From IMG/VR virus record IMGVR_UViG_3300010885_044924, positions 1 through 32,570 of that record: a DNA stretch of 32,570 bases. One strand, written 5' to 3'. Source of the DNA: a virus. A program made the position numbers and the translations under genes. Of this stretch, positions 26,331 to 32,570 are shown piece by piece; within the stretch, counting starts at the first letter, position 1; the number at the start of each line of letters is the position of its first letter. The notes below the pieces were generated by a model. The model searched no databases, was not told where the DNA came from, and saw only the letters and a list, made by a program, of their open reading frames with translations.

Positions 26331-27977
26331 TTAAATATATGGATTGTTAAATAAACTATTACCATATGTTTCATGGAATTCTGCTGACTCATCTTTCCAT
26401 CCGGTTTCCATTTTACCCCAAGGATTCCGATAATCAATAAAATCTTCACCATCACCACTTCCTACAATCGCTGGTGGTAAATCATAAGATTCTTCATTCT
26501 CAAATTCATTAACAAAATCATCTTCATACATTAAAGCATATGCTTTATCTTCATATTGTACTAATTCTTCTAATATTCTTAATAATATAATATGTGCAGA
26601 GATTGTATCATCGGTACTACCATTCCTAGCAGAATATGAACCATTTCGTCTAATAAAATGTTTCATCTCTGTAACGGTTTGGGCTGACCGTACTTTAAGT
26701 TTACCACCTTCAAAAAGATTTTTCAAGTTCATACAGTGTTTTGGTTTAGATTTACCAGTAGTTGCAAAACCCATTCGCTTCTTACCAGATTCTGATAATA
26801 ATTCCCCACAATCTACAGGATTCTCATCAGCTTCATATAATGCAATAATAGATTCACCCAATCCATTATTTTCAAAACTCCAATAAACATTCTCAATCCT
26901 CTTAGCCATTAAACATTTTAACATATATTTCAAAATGTTATAGACTGCAGAGGTTGAAGTAGTATTAGACCTAAACTCAGCAACCTGTTTTAATTCTGGA
27001 AAACTATACATAACTATAACAGTAAAATCTGACCCTGACCCGGTGGCAGGGTCCATAGCTATTAAATATGTATTATTCCTCTCCAATTCTTCATACCACA
27101 ATATTCCCCTAGCATCTGGTGAAGGTTGGGTTGGTACCTTATATGATGCTACAAATATAGAGGAGAATAAGAGAGGGTCTGAGGAGATGAATTCACATTC
27201 ATATTCTTGGCGGAATTTTACTTCCCCAATTTTAGCAATTTCTTGTTGTCTGAAGGTTTCATCTCTGCCTGGGGTACGTTCCCAAGTTAATAATAGGCTA
27301 ACAAACCCATTTGCCTTATTTTCTGCACCGCGATATAACTCAGCAAATAAATTATCAGAACCATTTGGAGTAGAGGTGATGATAATTTTACCACCGGAGG
27401 TAATTACGGGAGATATAGATGTCCAAAATAAATCAGCAATATTTTGATTAACGAATGCAAATTCGTCCATATATACCATACTGATAGATAACCCACGACC
27501 AGAATTTTCGGTAGTTGCTTCCGCAATAATTTTACTACCATTATCAAATGCAATAGATGTTTTATTCCAATTATTTTCATTAATTCCCGGTTTTAACCAA
27601 TGTGGTAAATGTTCGTACATGAATATGATACGATTAATCATTTCTTTACTACCAGCAGATTTATTAGAAACAATTAAAATGGTTTTATGTTGATTAAAAA
27701 TAGCATACCAAAGCAAATATGCACATGACGTCTGTGATTTCCCGCTTTGCCTTGAGCTATTACAAATAGAATATCTATTTTCATGATACATGTTTACCAA
27801 TTCTTGTTGATAATCATACAGTTTAAAGGGCACTAACCCTCTGACTGGATGCACAATTTTACAATAATTTTCTATGAAATATATTGGGTCCGTAGCACAT
27901 TGATACATCTCTAGCATTTGGTTATGTGAATATTCGTCAACGATGCCGGACTTTTTTAGCATATTATTAGTTGCCAT
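26331..27977 (-). CDS. terL: Terminase large subunit (T4 gp17-like packaging ATPase-nuclease)
   Basis: This 548-residue protein powers DNA translocation into the prohead and cuts concatemers. Visible motifs are an adenine-binding region FKLYDYQQEL (51-60), Walker A SRQSGKS (75-81, compare SRQLGKT in T4 gp17), Walker B MVYMDE (167-172) and coupling motif TSTPNG (201-206). The RNase-H-type nuclease domain has MDPATG (D309), FENNG (E369) and STDDT (D456/D457), which fit the three acidic metal ligands. All key residues are present and no intein is visible. The ATG is preceded by AAGGA and a perfect TATAAATA octamer. Small terminase is normally adjacent in T4-like phages; here the HNH gene lies between. 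Confidence 0.95.
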   Translation of the reverse strand: MATNNMLKKSGIVDEYSHNQMLEMYQCATDPIYFIENYCKIVHPVRGLVPFKLYDYQQELVNMYHENRYSICNSSRQSGKSQTSCAYLLWYAIFNQHKTILIVSNKSAGSKEMINRIIFMYEHLPHWLKPGINENNWNKTSIAFDNGSKIIAEATTENSGRGLSISMVYMDEFAFVNQNIADLFWTSISPVITSGGKIIITSTPNGSDNLFAELYRGAENKANGFVSLLLTWERTPGRDETFRQQEIAKIGEVKFRQEYECEFISSDPLLFSSIFVASYKVPTQPSPDARGILWYEELERNNTYLIAMDPATGSGSDFTVIVMYSFPELKQVAEFRSNTTSTSAVYNILKYMLKCLMAKRIENVYWSFENNGLGESIIALYEADENPVDCGELLSESGKKRMGFATTGKSKPKHCMNLKNLFEGGKLKVRSAQTVTEMKHFIRRNGSYSARNGSTDDTISAHIILLRILEELVQYEDKAYALMYEDDFVNEFENEESYDLPPAIVGSGDGEDFIDYRNPWGKMETGWKDESAEFHETYGNSLFNNPYI

Positions 27978-28019
27978 ATTTTAATTCCTTTTTGTAATAT
28001 ATTGATTTATATAAAATAA

Positions 28020-28027
28020 TATTTATA
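28020..28027 (-). promoter_or_regulatory. T4-type late promoter (TATAAATA) for terL
   Basis: The minus strand reads TATAAATA, the exact T4 late consensus, 42 bases before the terL start. That would leave a leader of about 35 bases with an AAGGA ribosome site. Confidence 0.72.
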
Positions 28028-28074
28028 TGGCATTTTGTTGAACATATTTTTTTGAAAGTTGTACTTTTACCGAT

Positions 28075-28102
28075 TTGACAAAACAAAAAATAATGGTATA
28101 AT
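28075..28102 (+). promoter_or_regulatory. Consensus sigma-70 promoter for the HNH gene
   Basis: Exact TTGACA (28075-28080), a 16-base spacer and exact TATAAT (28097-28102) preceded by TGG, an extended -10. The predicted start of transcription is near 28108, about 25 bases before the ATG at 28134. An in-frame ATG at 28059 lies upstream of this promoter and can be discarded as the start. Confidence 0.88.
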
Positions 28103-28133
28103 ATTGTTTTTACTTTTTATGAGATTTAAGATT

Positions 28134-29621
28134 ATGAAAAAAATTGCAAAAGAATTACCATCAGTAGAATTTATTCACGAATGTTTTGATTATGATAAAA
28201 ACACAGGCATTTGCACATGGAAAGAGCGTCCATTACATCATTATGCGAATGAACATGTTATGGAACGTGAAAATAAAAAACGTGCTAATACGGTTATTGA
28301 TGTTCAACCACATACCAATGGTTATGTACACATTGTATTAAACGGACAACGGTATTCATTACATAGATTGATTTGGAAATATGTGACACATAGTGAGCCT
28401 ACTGATAGTATCGACCATATTGATAACGACCCATTAAATAATAAATGGGATAATTTGAGAGAAGCGTCATCATCTAATAATAACAGTAATAGAAATACTC
28501 AATTAAATAGTGATAAAAAGAAAGGGGTAACATATAAACAATCTACTAATCGTTATCGTGCCCTGATAAAAAATAATGGTGTTGCCTACGAATTAGGCAC
28601 TTATCGCACCGAAGATGAAGCCTATGCAGCATATTGTACTGCTGCGCGGGAATTACATGGTGACTTTGCGAATTATGGGAATCATACGCCAATATTTAAT
28701 GAAAATGCAGGTAGTATTTTTGATAAAAAGAAAAATACCGCCAATGAATTATCATTAGATTATATAAATGAATGTGTAGAATATAACAACGAAACTGGTG
28801 AATTGGTATGGAAAACGAGACCAGCACATCATTTTAACACTGTTGGTAAATGTAATGAGTTCAATAATAAGTATCCTGGAACCACCATTACTGGAATTTC
28901 TGGAAATGGATTTATTAGTTTTAAAGCGAATGGTATAAAAAATTATGCACACCGTGTTGTTTGGAAATTGATGACTGGAGAATATCCTAAACAAACTATT
29001 GAACATATTGATGGTAACAAATTGAACAATAGATGGGAAAATCTTAGAGAACTCACTATTAGTAAAAAATCTACTGATAAAACTGAATTGGCTGATTTAT
29101 CATTAGAATACTTAAAAGAATGTATTGAATATAATCCGGAAACTGGTATTGCGATATGGAAAGAAAGACCACTACATCATTTTAAAAATACCAGTAATAT
29201 GATTTCTACCAATTCTCAAACTGCGGGAAAAGAAATTAATACCATTAATTCTCATGGATATTATAGATTTACTATTAATTATAGCACATATCTCTTACAT
29301 AGAGTTATTTGGAAATTAATGACAGGTAAGGACACTGATAAATTTATTGACCATATTGATGGTGATAAACTTAATAATAAGTGGGAAAATCTGAGAGAAG
29401 CTACCCCTCGTCAAAATGTCCAAAATATTGGTAAGAAATCACATAATACCACAGGATATAAAGGTGTCCAGAAAGTTGATAATAATACTTGGAAATCTAC
29501 CATTAGAGATAATAATGGAAAAACAGTAAGTCTAGGATTCTTCCCAACTCCTGAAGATGCTCATAAAGCCTACTGTGAGGCTGCTTCAGCATATCATGGA
29601 GAGTTTGCAAATTATGGATAG
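28134..29621 (+). CDS. Triplicated HNH endonuclease with AP2 domains (homing-type)
   Basis: The 495-residue protein starts MKKIAKELPSVEF. It holds three tandem units, each opening with a motif like CxxYxxETGxxxWKxRPxHHF and continuing into an HNH core: LHRLIWK...DHIDNDPLNNKWDNLRE, AHRVVWK...EHIDGNKLNNRWENLRE and LHRVIWK...DHIDGDKLNNKWENLRE. Units 1 and 3 end in an AP2 DNA-binding domain (GVTYKQSTNRYRALI...HGDFANYG; GYKGVQKVDNNTWKS...HGEFANYG); unit 2 (about 28749-29075) lacks one. Single-unit relatives are usually 150-200 residues. The gene is antisense to its neighbours and sits between terS and terL, as free-standing homing endonucleases do in T-even phages. It has its own promoter and a hairpin after the stop. 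Confidence 0.88.
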   Translation: MKKIAKELPSVEFIHECFDYDKNTGICTWKERPLHHYANEHVMERENKKRANTVIDVQPHTNGYVHIVLNGQRYSLHRLIWKYVTHSEPTDSIDHIDNDPLNNKWDNLREASSSNNNSNRNTQLNSDKKKGVTYKQSTNRYRALIKNNGVAYELGTYRTEDEAYAAYCTAARELHGDFANYGNHTPIFNENAGSIFDKKKNTANELSLDYINECVEYNNETGELVWKTRPAHHFNTVGKCNEFNNKYPGTTITGISGNGFISFKANGIKNYAHRVVWKLMTGEYPKQTIEHIDGNKLNNRWENLRELTISKKSTDKTELADLSLEYLKECIEYNPETGIAIWKERPLHHFKNTSNMISTNSQTAGKEINTINSHGYYRFTINYSTYLLHRVIWKLMTGKDTDKFIDHIDGDKLNNKWENLREATPRQNVQNIGKKSHNTTGYKGVQKVDNNTWKSTIRDNNGKTVSLGFFPTPEDAHKAYCEAASAYHGEFANYG

Positions 29622-29648
29622 TCTAAAATGATGGATAGTCTAAAAATG
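29614..29648 (+). repeat. 17/18-bp tandem duplication over the HNH stop codon
   Basis: ATGGATAGTCTAAAATG (29614-29630) is repeated as ATGGATAGTCTAAAAATG (29631-29648). The first copy contains the TAG stop of the HNH gene. It looks like a recent slip or insertion scar. Confidence 0.85.
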
Positions 29649-29652
29649 ATGA

Positions 29653-29679
29653 GAAAGCCACCCCGAAGGGGTGGCTTTC
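29653..29679. terminator. Hairpin terminator between HNH gene and terS
   Basis: Perfect 12-base arms GAAAGCCACCCC / GGGGTGGCTTTC with a GAA loop. On the minus strand the loop reads C-TTCG-G, a stable UUCG tetraloop, followed by T-rich sequence. It lies between convergent stops at 29621 and 29692, so it can serve both strands, probably better for the minus-strand terS transcript. Confidence 0.85.
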
Positions 29680-29691
29680 CTAAAGATAATT

Positions 29692-30102
29692 TTAATCTTT
29701 CAACAACTGTTTCAATAGTTCATTACGGTCAATGATAAGATTATTATTGGTAATATTTTTGGTAGATGATGCGATAATATTTTTATCTTTGGATTTTTTT
29801 AATTCTGCTTTAGCTTTGGTAGATTCTAGTGCAGTTTTTAAAAAGTTATTGGCAACATCTAATACTTTATGATTAGTAGAAGGGTCACCACCACGTTCTA
29901 CTGCTACAATTTGATTGGAATATGCCTGAAGGGCAGCATTAAAGATAATTTGATATTGTTCTTCTATTTCAGAATCTTTATCATCGTATAGTTCACATTC
30001 AGTATTATGGATTACTGGTAGAGATTCTTGTTCGATGATGGTGGTACCTTCTTCAATATCAAAGATAGATTCAAAAGAATGAGATACGAATTGTTCAGCC
30101 AT
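29692..30102 (-). CDS. terS: Terminase small subunit (T4 gp16-like)
   Basis: The 136-residue acidic-to-basic protein has a central stretch rich in helix formers (YQIIFNAALQAYSNQIVAVERG, then VLDVANNFLKTALESTKAKAELKKSKD), consistent with the oligomerisation coiled region of gp16-type small terminases. A basic Lys/Asn-rich tail ends ELLKQLLKD. Length is close to the T4 protein (about 160). Sequence similarity alone is modest; position after gp4 and upstream of terL on the same strand supports the call. I see no good Shine-Dalgarno; a CATAAATA octamer lies 24 bases before the ATG. Confidence 0.72.
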   Translation of the reverse strand: MAEQFVSHSFESIFDIEEGTTIIEQESLPVIHNTECELYDDKDSEIEEQYQIIFNAALQAYSNQIVAVERGGDPSTNHKVLDVANNFLKTALESTKAKAELKKSKDKNIIASSTKNITNNNLIIDRNELLKQLLKD

Positions 30103-30125
30103 AATAATATTTTAAGTAAAAATAA

Positions 30126-30133
30126 TATTTATG
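30126..30133 (-). promoter_or_regulatory. Candidate late promoter (CATAAATA) for terS
   Basis: The minus strand reads CATAAATA 24 bases before the terS start, in the 40-base gap after gp4. The predicted leader is short (under 20 bases). Confidence 0.55.
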
Positions 30134-30142
30134 GTGAAAAAA

Positions 30143-30577
30143 TTAAGAAAACATATTTTTTTCGGTGACTATTTGAAATTCTAAGCCATGTTGTTTGCAG
30201 AAGTCTTTGGCGGCAGCCCATTTTGCAAGATTGACACTATATTGAACATTTTCATATATTCTATTTTTTTCGGACCGTGCTCTAGTTTTTCTAGTTTGAG
30301 CATGGGGTTTCACTTCTATGATGATTCTTCTAATTCTATTAGATTTATCAACATATTCTACGAAATAATCTGGATAATATTTGTGGATTTTATTATCGGT
30401 AGGTTTTATATAGGGTATGGCAATGGTTTCTGAAGACCATTTTAAAATTCTAATATTATTATCAAGGAATTTATGCATGGATAATTCCCATGATGACATA
30501 TATCTAATTTTTGTAACATCACCAATATATTTTTCAGGATTTTTAGGTACGTATAGACCTTGTTGGAACCGTGCCAT
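30143..30577 (-). CDS. 4: Head completion protein / nuclease (T4 gp4-like)
   Basis: This 144-residue protein is nearly the same length as T4 gp4 (150). It keeps the gp4 pattern: FVPKN-like LYVPKNPEKYIGD, ITYRSSWE-like IRYMSSWELSMHKFLD, IPYIKPTDNKIHKYYPDYFVEY, IIIEVKPHAQT, NLAKWAAAKDFCKQHG and a final IVTEKNMF. The SSWE, YPDY and EVKP residues match the metal-binding core of a restriction-endonuclease-like fold. In T4 the protein acts late in head maturation before tail joining. Its ATG overlaps the stop of the upstream gene by one base (TAATG), so it is translationally coupled. Confidence 0.88.
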   Translation of the reverse strand: MARFQQGLYVPKNPEKYIGDVTKIRYMSSWELSMHKFLDNNIRILKWSSETIAIPYIKPTDNKIHKYYPDYFVEYVDKSNRIRRIIIEVKPHAQTRKTRARSEKNRIYENVQYSVNLAKWAAAKDFCKQHGLEFQIVTEKNMFS

Positions 30578-31785
30578 TATCTGGTTTTATAGTTTGTGAA
30601 TTTACTATCATATTGCGCACCGTGGAATGTTTTTTCTTGTGGTGCTAATACTTTTAATTCTGGGACATCTAATGCACTGGTTGGTAATTCTGCTTTGGTA
30701 CCGGTAGATAGATAATAATTATCATAAACCATAGTTAATGTAATAGAGCTTCCGGTAGATTCAGCCATATTTAATTCTGACATGGTAGCTTTTTCAATTT
30801 TTGGATTATTGAAAGTATGTTTATCCATGGTATTGCTTAGATTATAAAGATGATAAACATTAATAGATTGGATAATATTAGTATTATTTTCTGTTGTAAA
30901 TAAACCATAAGAACTTGAAGTATTTTCAGGATTCATTCCATTGAGTTCAAGATTATTAGCGTATTCTTGATTAAATAATGGGCTGATTCTTCTGAGATAA
31001 GATACTAAGAAATTCATACCTTCATTTTGAACATCATCATGTAATTCAAAAGATACTGGACCATAATTTGTTTTTTTAGGAATATTGGTTCGGAAGTTAT
31101 ACATATTAACTTCTTCATATTCTACTGAAATTTCTGGTCTATCAAATTTATGTATTAAGAATGTAAAATTATGTGGTACGTTGCTGGTATATTCTGCATA
31201 AAATATAAATTCTACAATATATAAGAATTTAGATTTTGGTGCATAAATATTTAAAATTTGTGCATAGTTTTGGTCACTAGATAATAATGCTATTGAATCT
31301 GGTGATTGTGTTGTAGTATCTGTAGTAGGTGGTAATGCTCCATTGGAATATGCTAATGGTGAAACATTAGATTTTATTAATGCTGCTTGGGAATCAGATA
31401 ATTCATTAACATTAGCTGCTAATTTACCTATTGGTGAATTACTATATTTTAAAGATTCATTACCATTATAATTAGATAATTCTTTAACATTTTTATCAGT
31501 TAATGTACCATCTAATTTTGCATTGACAATTTCGGTAGCTGCTGCGTGAGCATTATTGACTATAGATTGTTGGGAGGTTGTTAATAATTTGGCGTTGTCA
31601 ATATGTATTCCGGTAGTTTCTAATAATTCTTTAGATACTGTTTTAATATATGTTGGTTTATCAGTTTCTAGTAATTTTTGAGAATTATCGATAAGAGTAT
31701 TATTAACAACGCCAGAAATAGCGGCATTGGTAGTTTTTTGAACATAGTCCTTTTCGGCTATGTTTAGTAAACTATAAGTGCCCAT
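30577..31785 (-). CDS. Tail-tube-fold structural protein, possibly baseplate tube initiator or cap
   Basis: The 402-residue protein has a helical, Asn/Thr/Lys-rich N-terminal half (residues 1-150). Its C-terminal half (about 180-385) reads like the phage tail-tube fold: FLYIVEFIFYAEY, FLIHKFDRPEISVEYEEVNMYN, YGPVSFELHDDVQNEGMNF, then INVYHLYNL and SSITLTMVYDNYYL. The neighbouring 219-residue protein is a standard tube subunit, so this longer form is a good candidate for the tube initiator or cap (gp54/gp48 role in T4). Which of those, if either, cannot be decided from sequence. It starts 10 bases after the tube gene and overlaps gp4. Confidence 0.5.
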   Translation of the reverse strand: MGTYSLLNIAEKDYVQKTTNAAISGVVNNTLIDNSQKLLETDKPTYIKTVSKELLETTGIHIDNAKLLTTSQQSIVNNAHAAATEIVNAKLDGTLTDKNVKELSNYNGNESLKYSNSPIGKLAANVNELSDSQAALIKSNVSPLAYSNGALPPTTDTTTQSPDSIALLSSDQNYAQILNIYAPKSKFLYIVEFIFYAEYTSNVPHNFTFLIHKFDRPEISVEYEEVNMYNFRTNIPKKTNYGPVSFELHDDVQNEGMNFLVSYLRRISPLFNQEYANNLELNGMNPENTSSSYGLFTTENNTNIIQSINVYHLYNLSNTMDKHTFNNPKIEKATMSELNMAESTGSSITLTMVYDNYYLSTGTKAELPTSALDVPELKVLAPQEKTFHGAQYDSKFTNYKTR

Positions 31786-31795
31786 GTGATAATAA

Positions 31796-32455
31796 TTAGG
31801 CTAATGTGGTTGTTGGTAACGGTGTTACTGGAGTATTACCACCTTGTGCCATAGCAAAACCACCGAGAGCCGACATTCCACGTTGGCCATCAGAATCCAG
31901 AATATCACCAAACAGTTGTTGAGCATGGTCAATACTTAAGGTAATATCAATAGTTACTACACCGCCATCAGAATAATCCATATCTCCCCAATTAATTTGT
32001 TTGAACCAGCATCCAGAGAGTGCCCATTTTTCTACGTAATTGGTACCACCGTCTAGCATTTCAAAATCACAAGAGAATTTATAATCGCTAGCTGTTCTTG
32101 CGGTCTTCATTAAAGGGTTATCAACTTGCCCAATCAAACGTTGCTGGTTTTCGAACATAACTTGTAATTTACCGGCAGCATAGTTGGTAATATCATCTTC
32201 TAATGTCATAGTAATATCACCAAAAGAATATTTCGATTGTGCTACTTTAACTACTGAATTGTATCTATGTAATTGTATTTCTTCCATGGATACAGTAGGT
32301 CTACTAAATTTTGTACATTGCATGGTAAATGCATCACGTATAGATGCATTACTTTGGCCAGCATTATAAAAAATAGCTTTCCATCTATTTTTCATTTTTG
32401 GGTGATAAACACCCATGTTATTACTATCAATACCGATATCGAGTATAGTTGCCAT
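31796..32455 (-). CDS. 19: Tail tube protein (T4 gp19-like)
   Basis: The 219-residue protein has the gp19 pattern of contractile-tailed phages: WKAIFYNAG near the start, MQCTKFSRPTVSMEEIQLHRYN, FGDITMTLEDDITN, then EKWALSGCWFKQINWGDMDYSD and VVTIDITLSIDHAQQ. It forms the inner tube of the tail. The last 30 residues (SALGGFAMAQGGNTPVTPLPTTTLA) are an unusual small-residue tail. The start at 32455 has an AGGAG site 10 bases upstream and a CATAAATA octamer 38 bases before the ATG, as expected for an abundantly made late protein. Confidence 0.82.
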   Translation of the reverse strand: MATILDIGIDSNNMGVYHPKMKNRWKAIFYNAGQSNASIRDAFTMQCTKFSRPTVSMEEIQLHRYNSVVKVAQSKYSFGDITMTLEDDITNYAAGKLQVMFENQQRLIGQVDNPLMKTARTASDYKFSCDFEMLDGGTNYVEKWALSGCWFKQINWGDMDYSDGGVVTIDITLSIDHAQQLFGDILDSDGQRGMSALGGFAMAQGGNTPVTPLPTTTLA

Positions 32456-32492
32456 ATTAAAAAAACTCCTGAAAATATAATTATATAAATCA

Positions 32493-32500
32493 TATTTATG
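32493..32500 (-). promoter_or_regulatory. Late promoter (CATAAATA) for tail tube gene
   Basis: The minus strand reads CATAAATA 38 bases upstream of the tail tube start codon. It forms an inverted pair with the plus-strand octamer at 32509. Confidence 0.6.
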
Positions 32501-32508
32501 AAAAATTG

Positions 32509-32516
32509 CATAAATA
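32509..32516 (+). promoter_or_regulatory. Late promoter (CATAAATA) for the divergent plus-strand gene
   Basis: CATAAATA on the plus strand, 42 bases before the ATG at 32559, the same spacing as the TATAAATA before terL. Confidence 0.58.
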
Positions 32517-32558
32517 AGTAATATTAAAAATTGTACAATTTTTTTCAGGAGTTTTATT

Positions 32559-32570
32559 ATGGCATTATTA
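32559..32570 (+). CDS. Start of a divergent gene, cut by window end
   Basis: ATG with a strong AGGAG (32547-32551) seven bases upstream and a late octamer further up. Only four codons (MALL) are inside the window, so the product cannot be identified. It probably is a highly expressed virion gene, judging by the signals. Confidence 0.55.

Larger units (their letters stand above)
32462..32555. repeat. Nested inverted repeats in divergent promoter region
   Basis: Outer 14-base perfect arms (32462-32475 and 32542-32555) each contain a Shine-Dalgarno AGGAG pointing outwards. Inner 8-base arms TATTTATG / CATAAATA (32493-32500, 32509-32516) are the two late promoter octamers. The region is nearly mirror-symmetric around 32505. 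Confidence 0.85.

Noticed and set aside
28059-28133. Upstream ATG extending the HNH protein by 25 residues
   Set aside because: It lies 5' of the consensus promoter, so the main transcript would not contain it, and the extra residues show no similarity to the repeated units.

Overview
This window is part of the late (structural) region of a large, AT-rich tailed phage (roughly 30% G+C by eye) with a contractile-tail, T4-like core. Marker genes on the minus strand are a gp19-type tail tube protein (32455-31796), a second tail-tube-fold protein (31785-30577), a gp4-like head-completion nuclease (30577-30143), a gp16-like small terminase (30102-29692) and a gp17-like large terminase with intact ATPase and nuclease motifs (27977-26331). 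T4-type late promoter octamers (NATAAATA) lie just upstream of several of these genes. The host cannot be named from the sequence. One early-looking gene has a consensus sigma-70 promoter, so the host is a bacterium with standard housekeeping sigma recognition.

The rest is mostly adhesion machinery in two convergent arrays that meet at a bidirectional terminator (10124-10160). The left array (1-10114, plus strand) has members of a tail-collar-like fibre family. One of them carries a long threonine-rich stalk and a C-terminal von Willebrand A domain. Inside this array sit four tandem paralogues of an unrecognised virion-like family and a protein built on seven exact-period 66-bp repeats. The right array (24695-10176, minus strand) has nine consecutive paralogues that share an N-terminal module (core motif EGQLWY) but carry different C-terminal tips: short gp53-like ends, Lcl_C/DUF1566 domains, a lectin-like end, and a polyglycine domain with an inserted PA14-like sandwich. 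Threonine-rich repeat linkers sit between conserved stalks and variable tips. The layout looks like a modular, recombining receptor-binding repertoire.

Between small and large terminase, on the opposite strand, is an apparent mobile gene. It is a triplicated HNH endonuclease (HNH-AP2-HNH-HNH-AP2) with its own consensus promoter and a shared terminator, and it splits what is usually a terS-terL operon. Upstream of the fibre array, the gene at 26234-24732 looks like a fragment of a large secreted-type repeat protein with putative Ig-like (He_PIG) domains and a peptidase-like domain that lacks its expected catalytic residues.

There is no gene-free stretch over 300 bases. No tRNA, CRISPR array, insertion sequence or reverse transcriptase was seen. 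Domain names come from motif recognition by eye, not from database searches.
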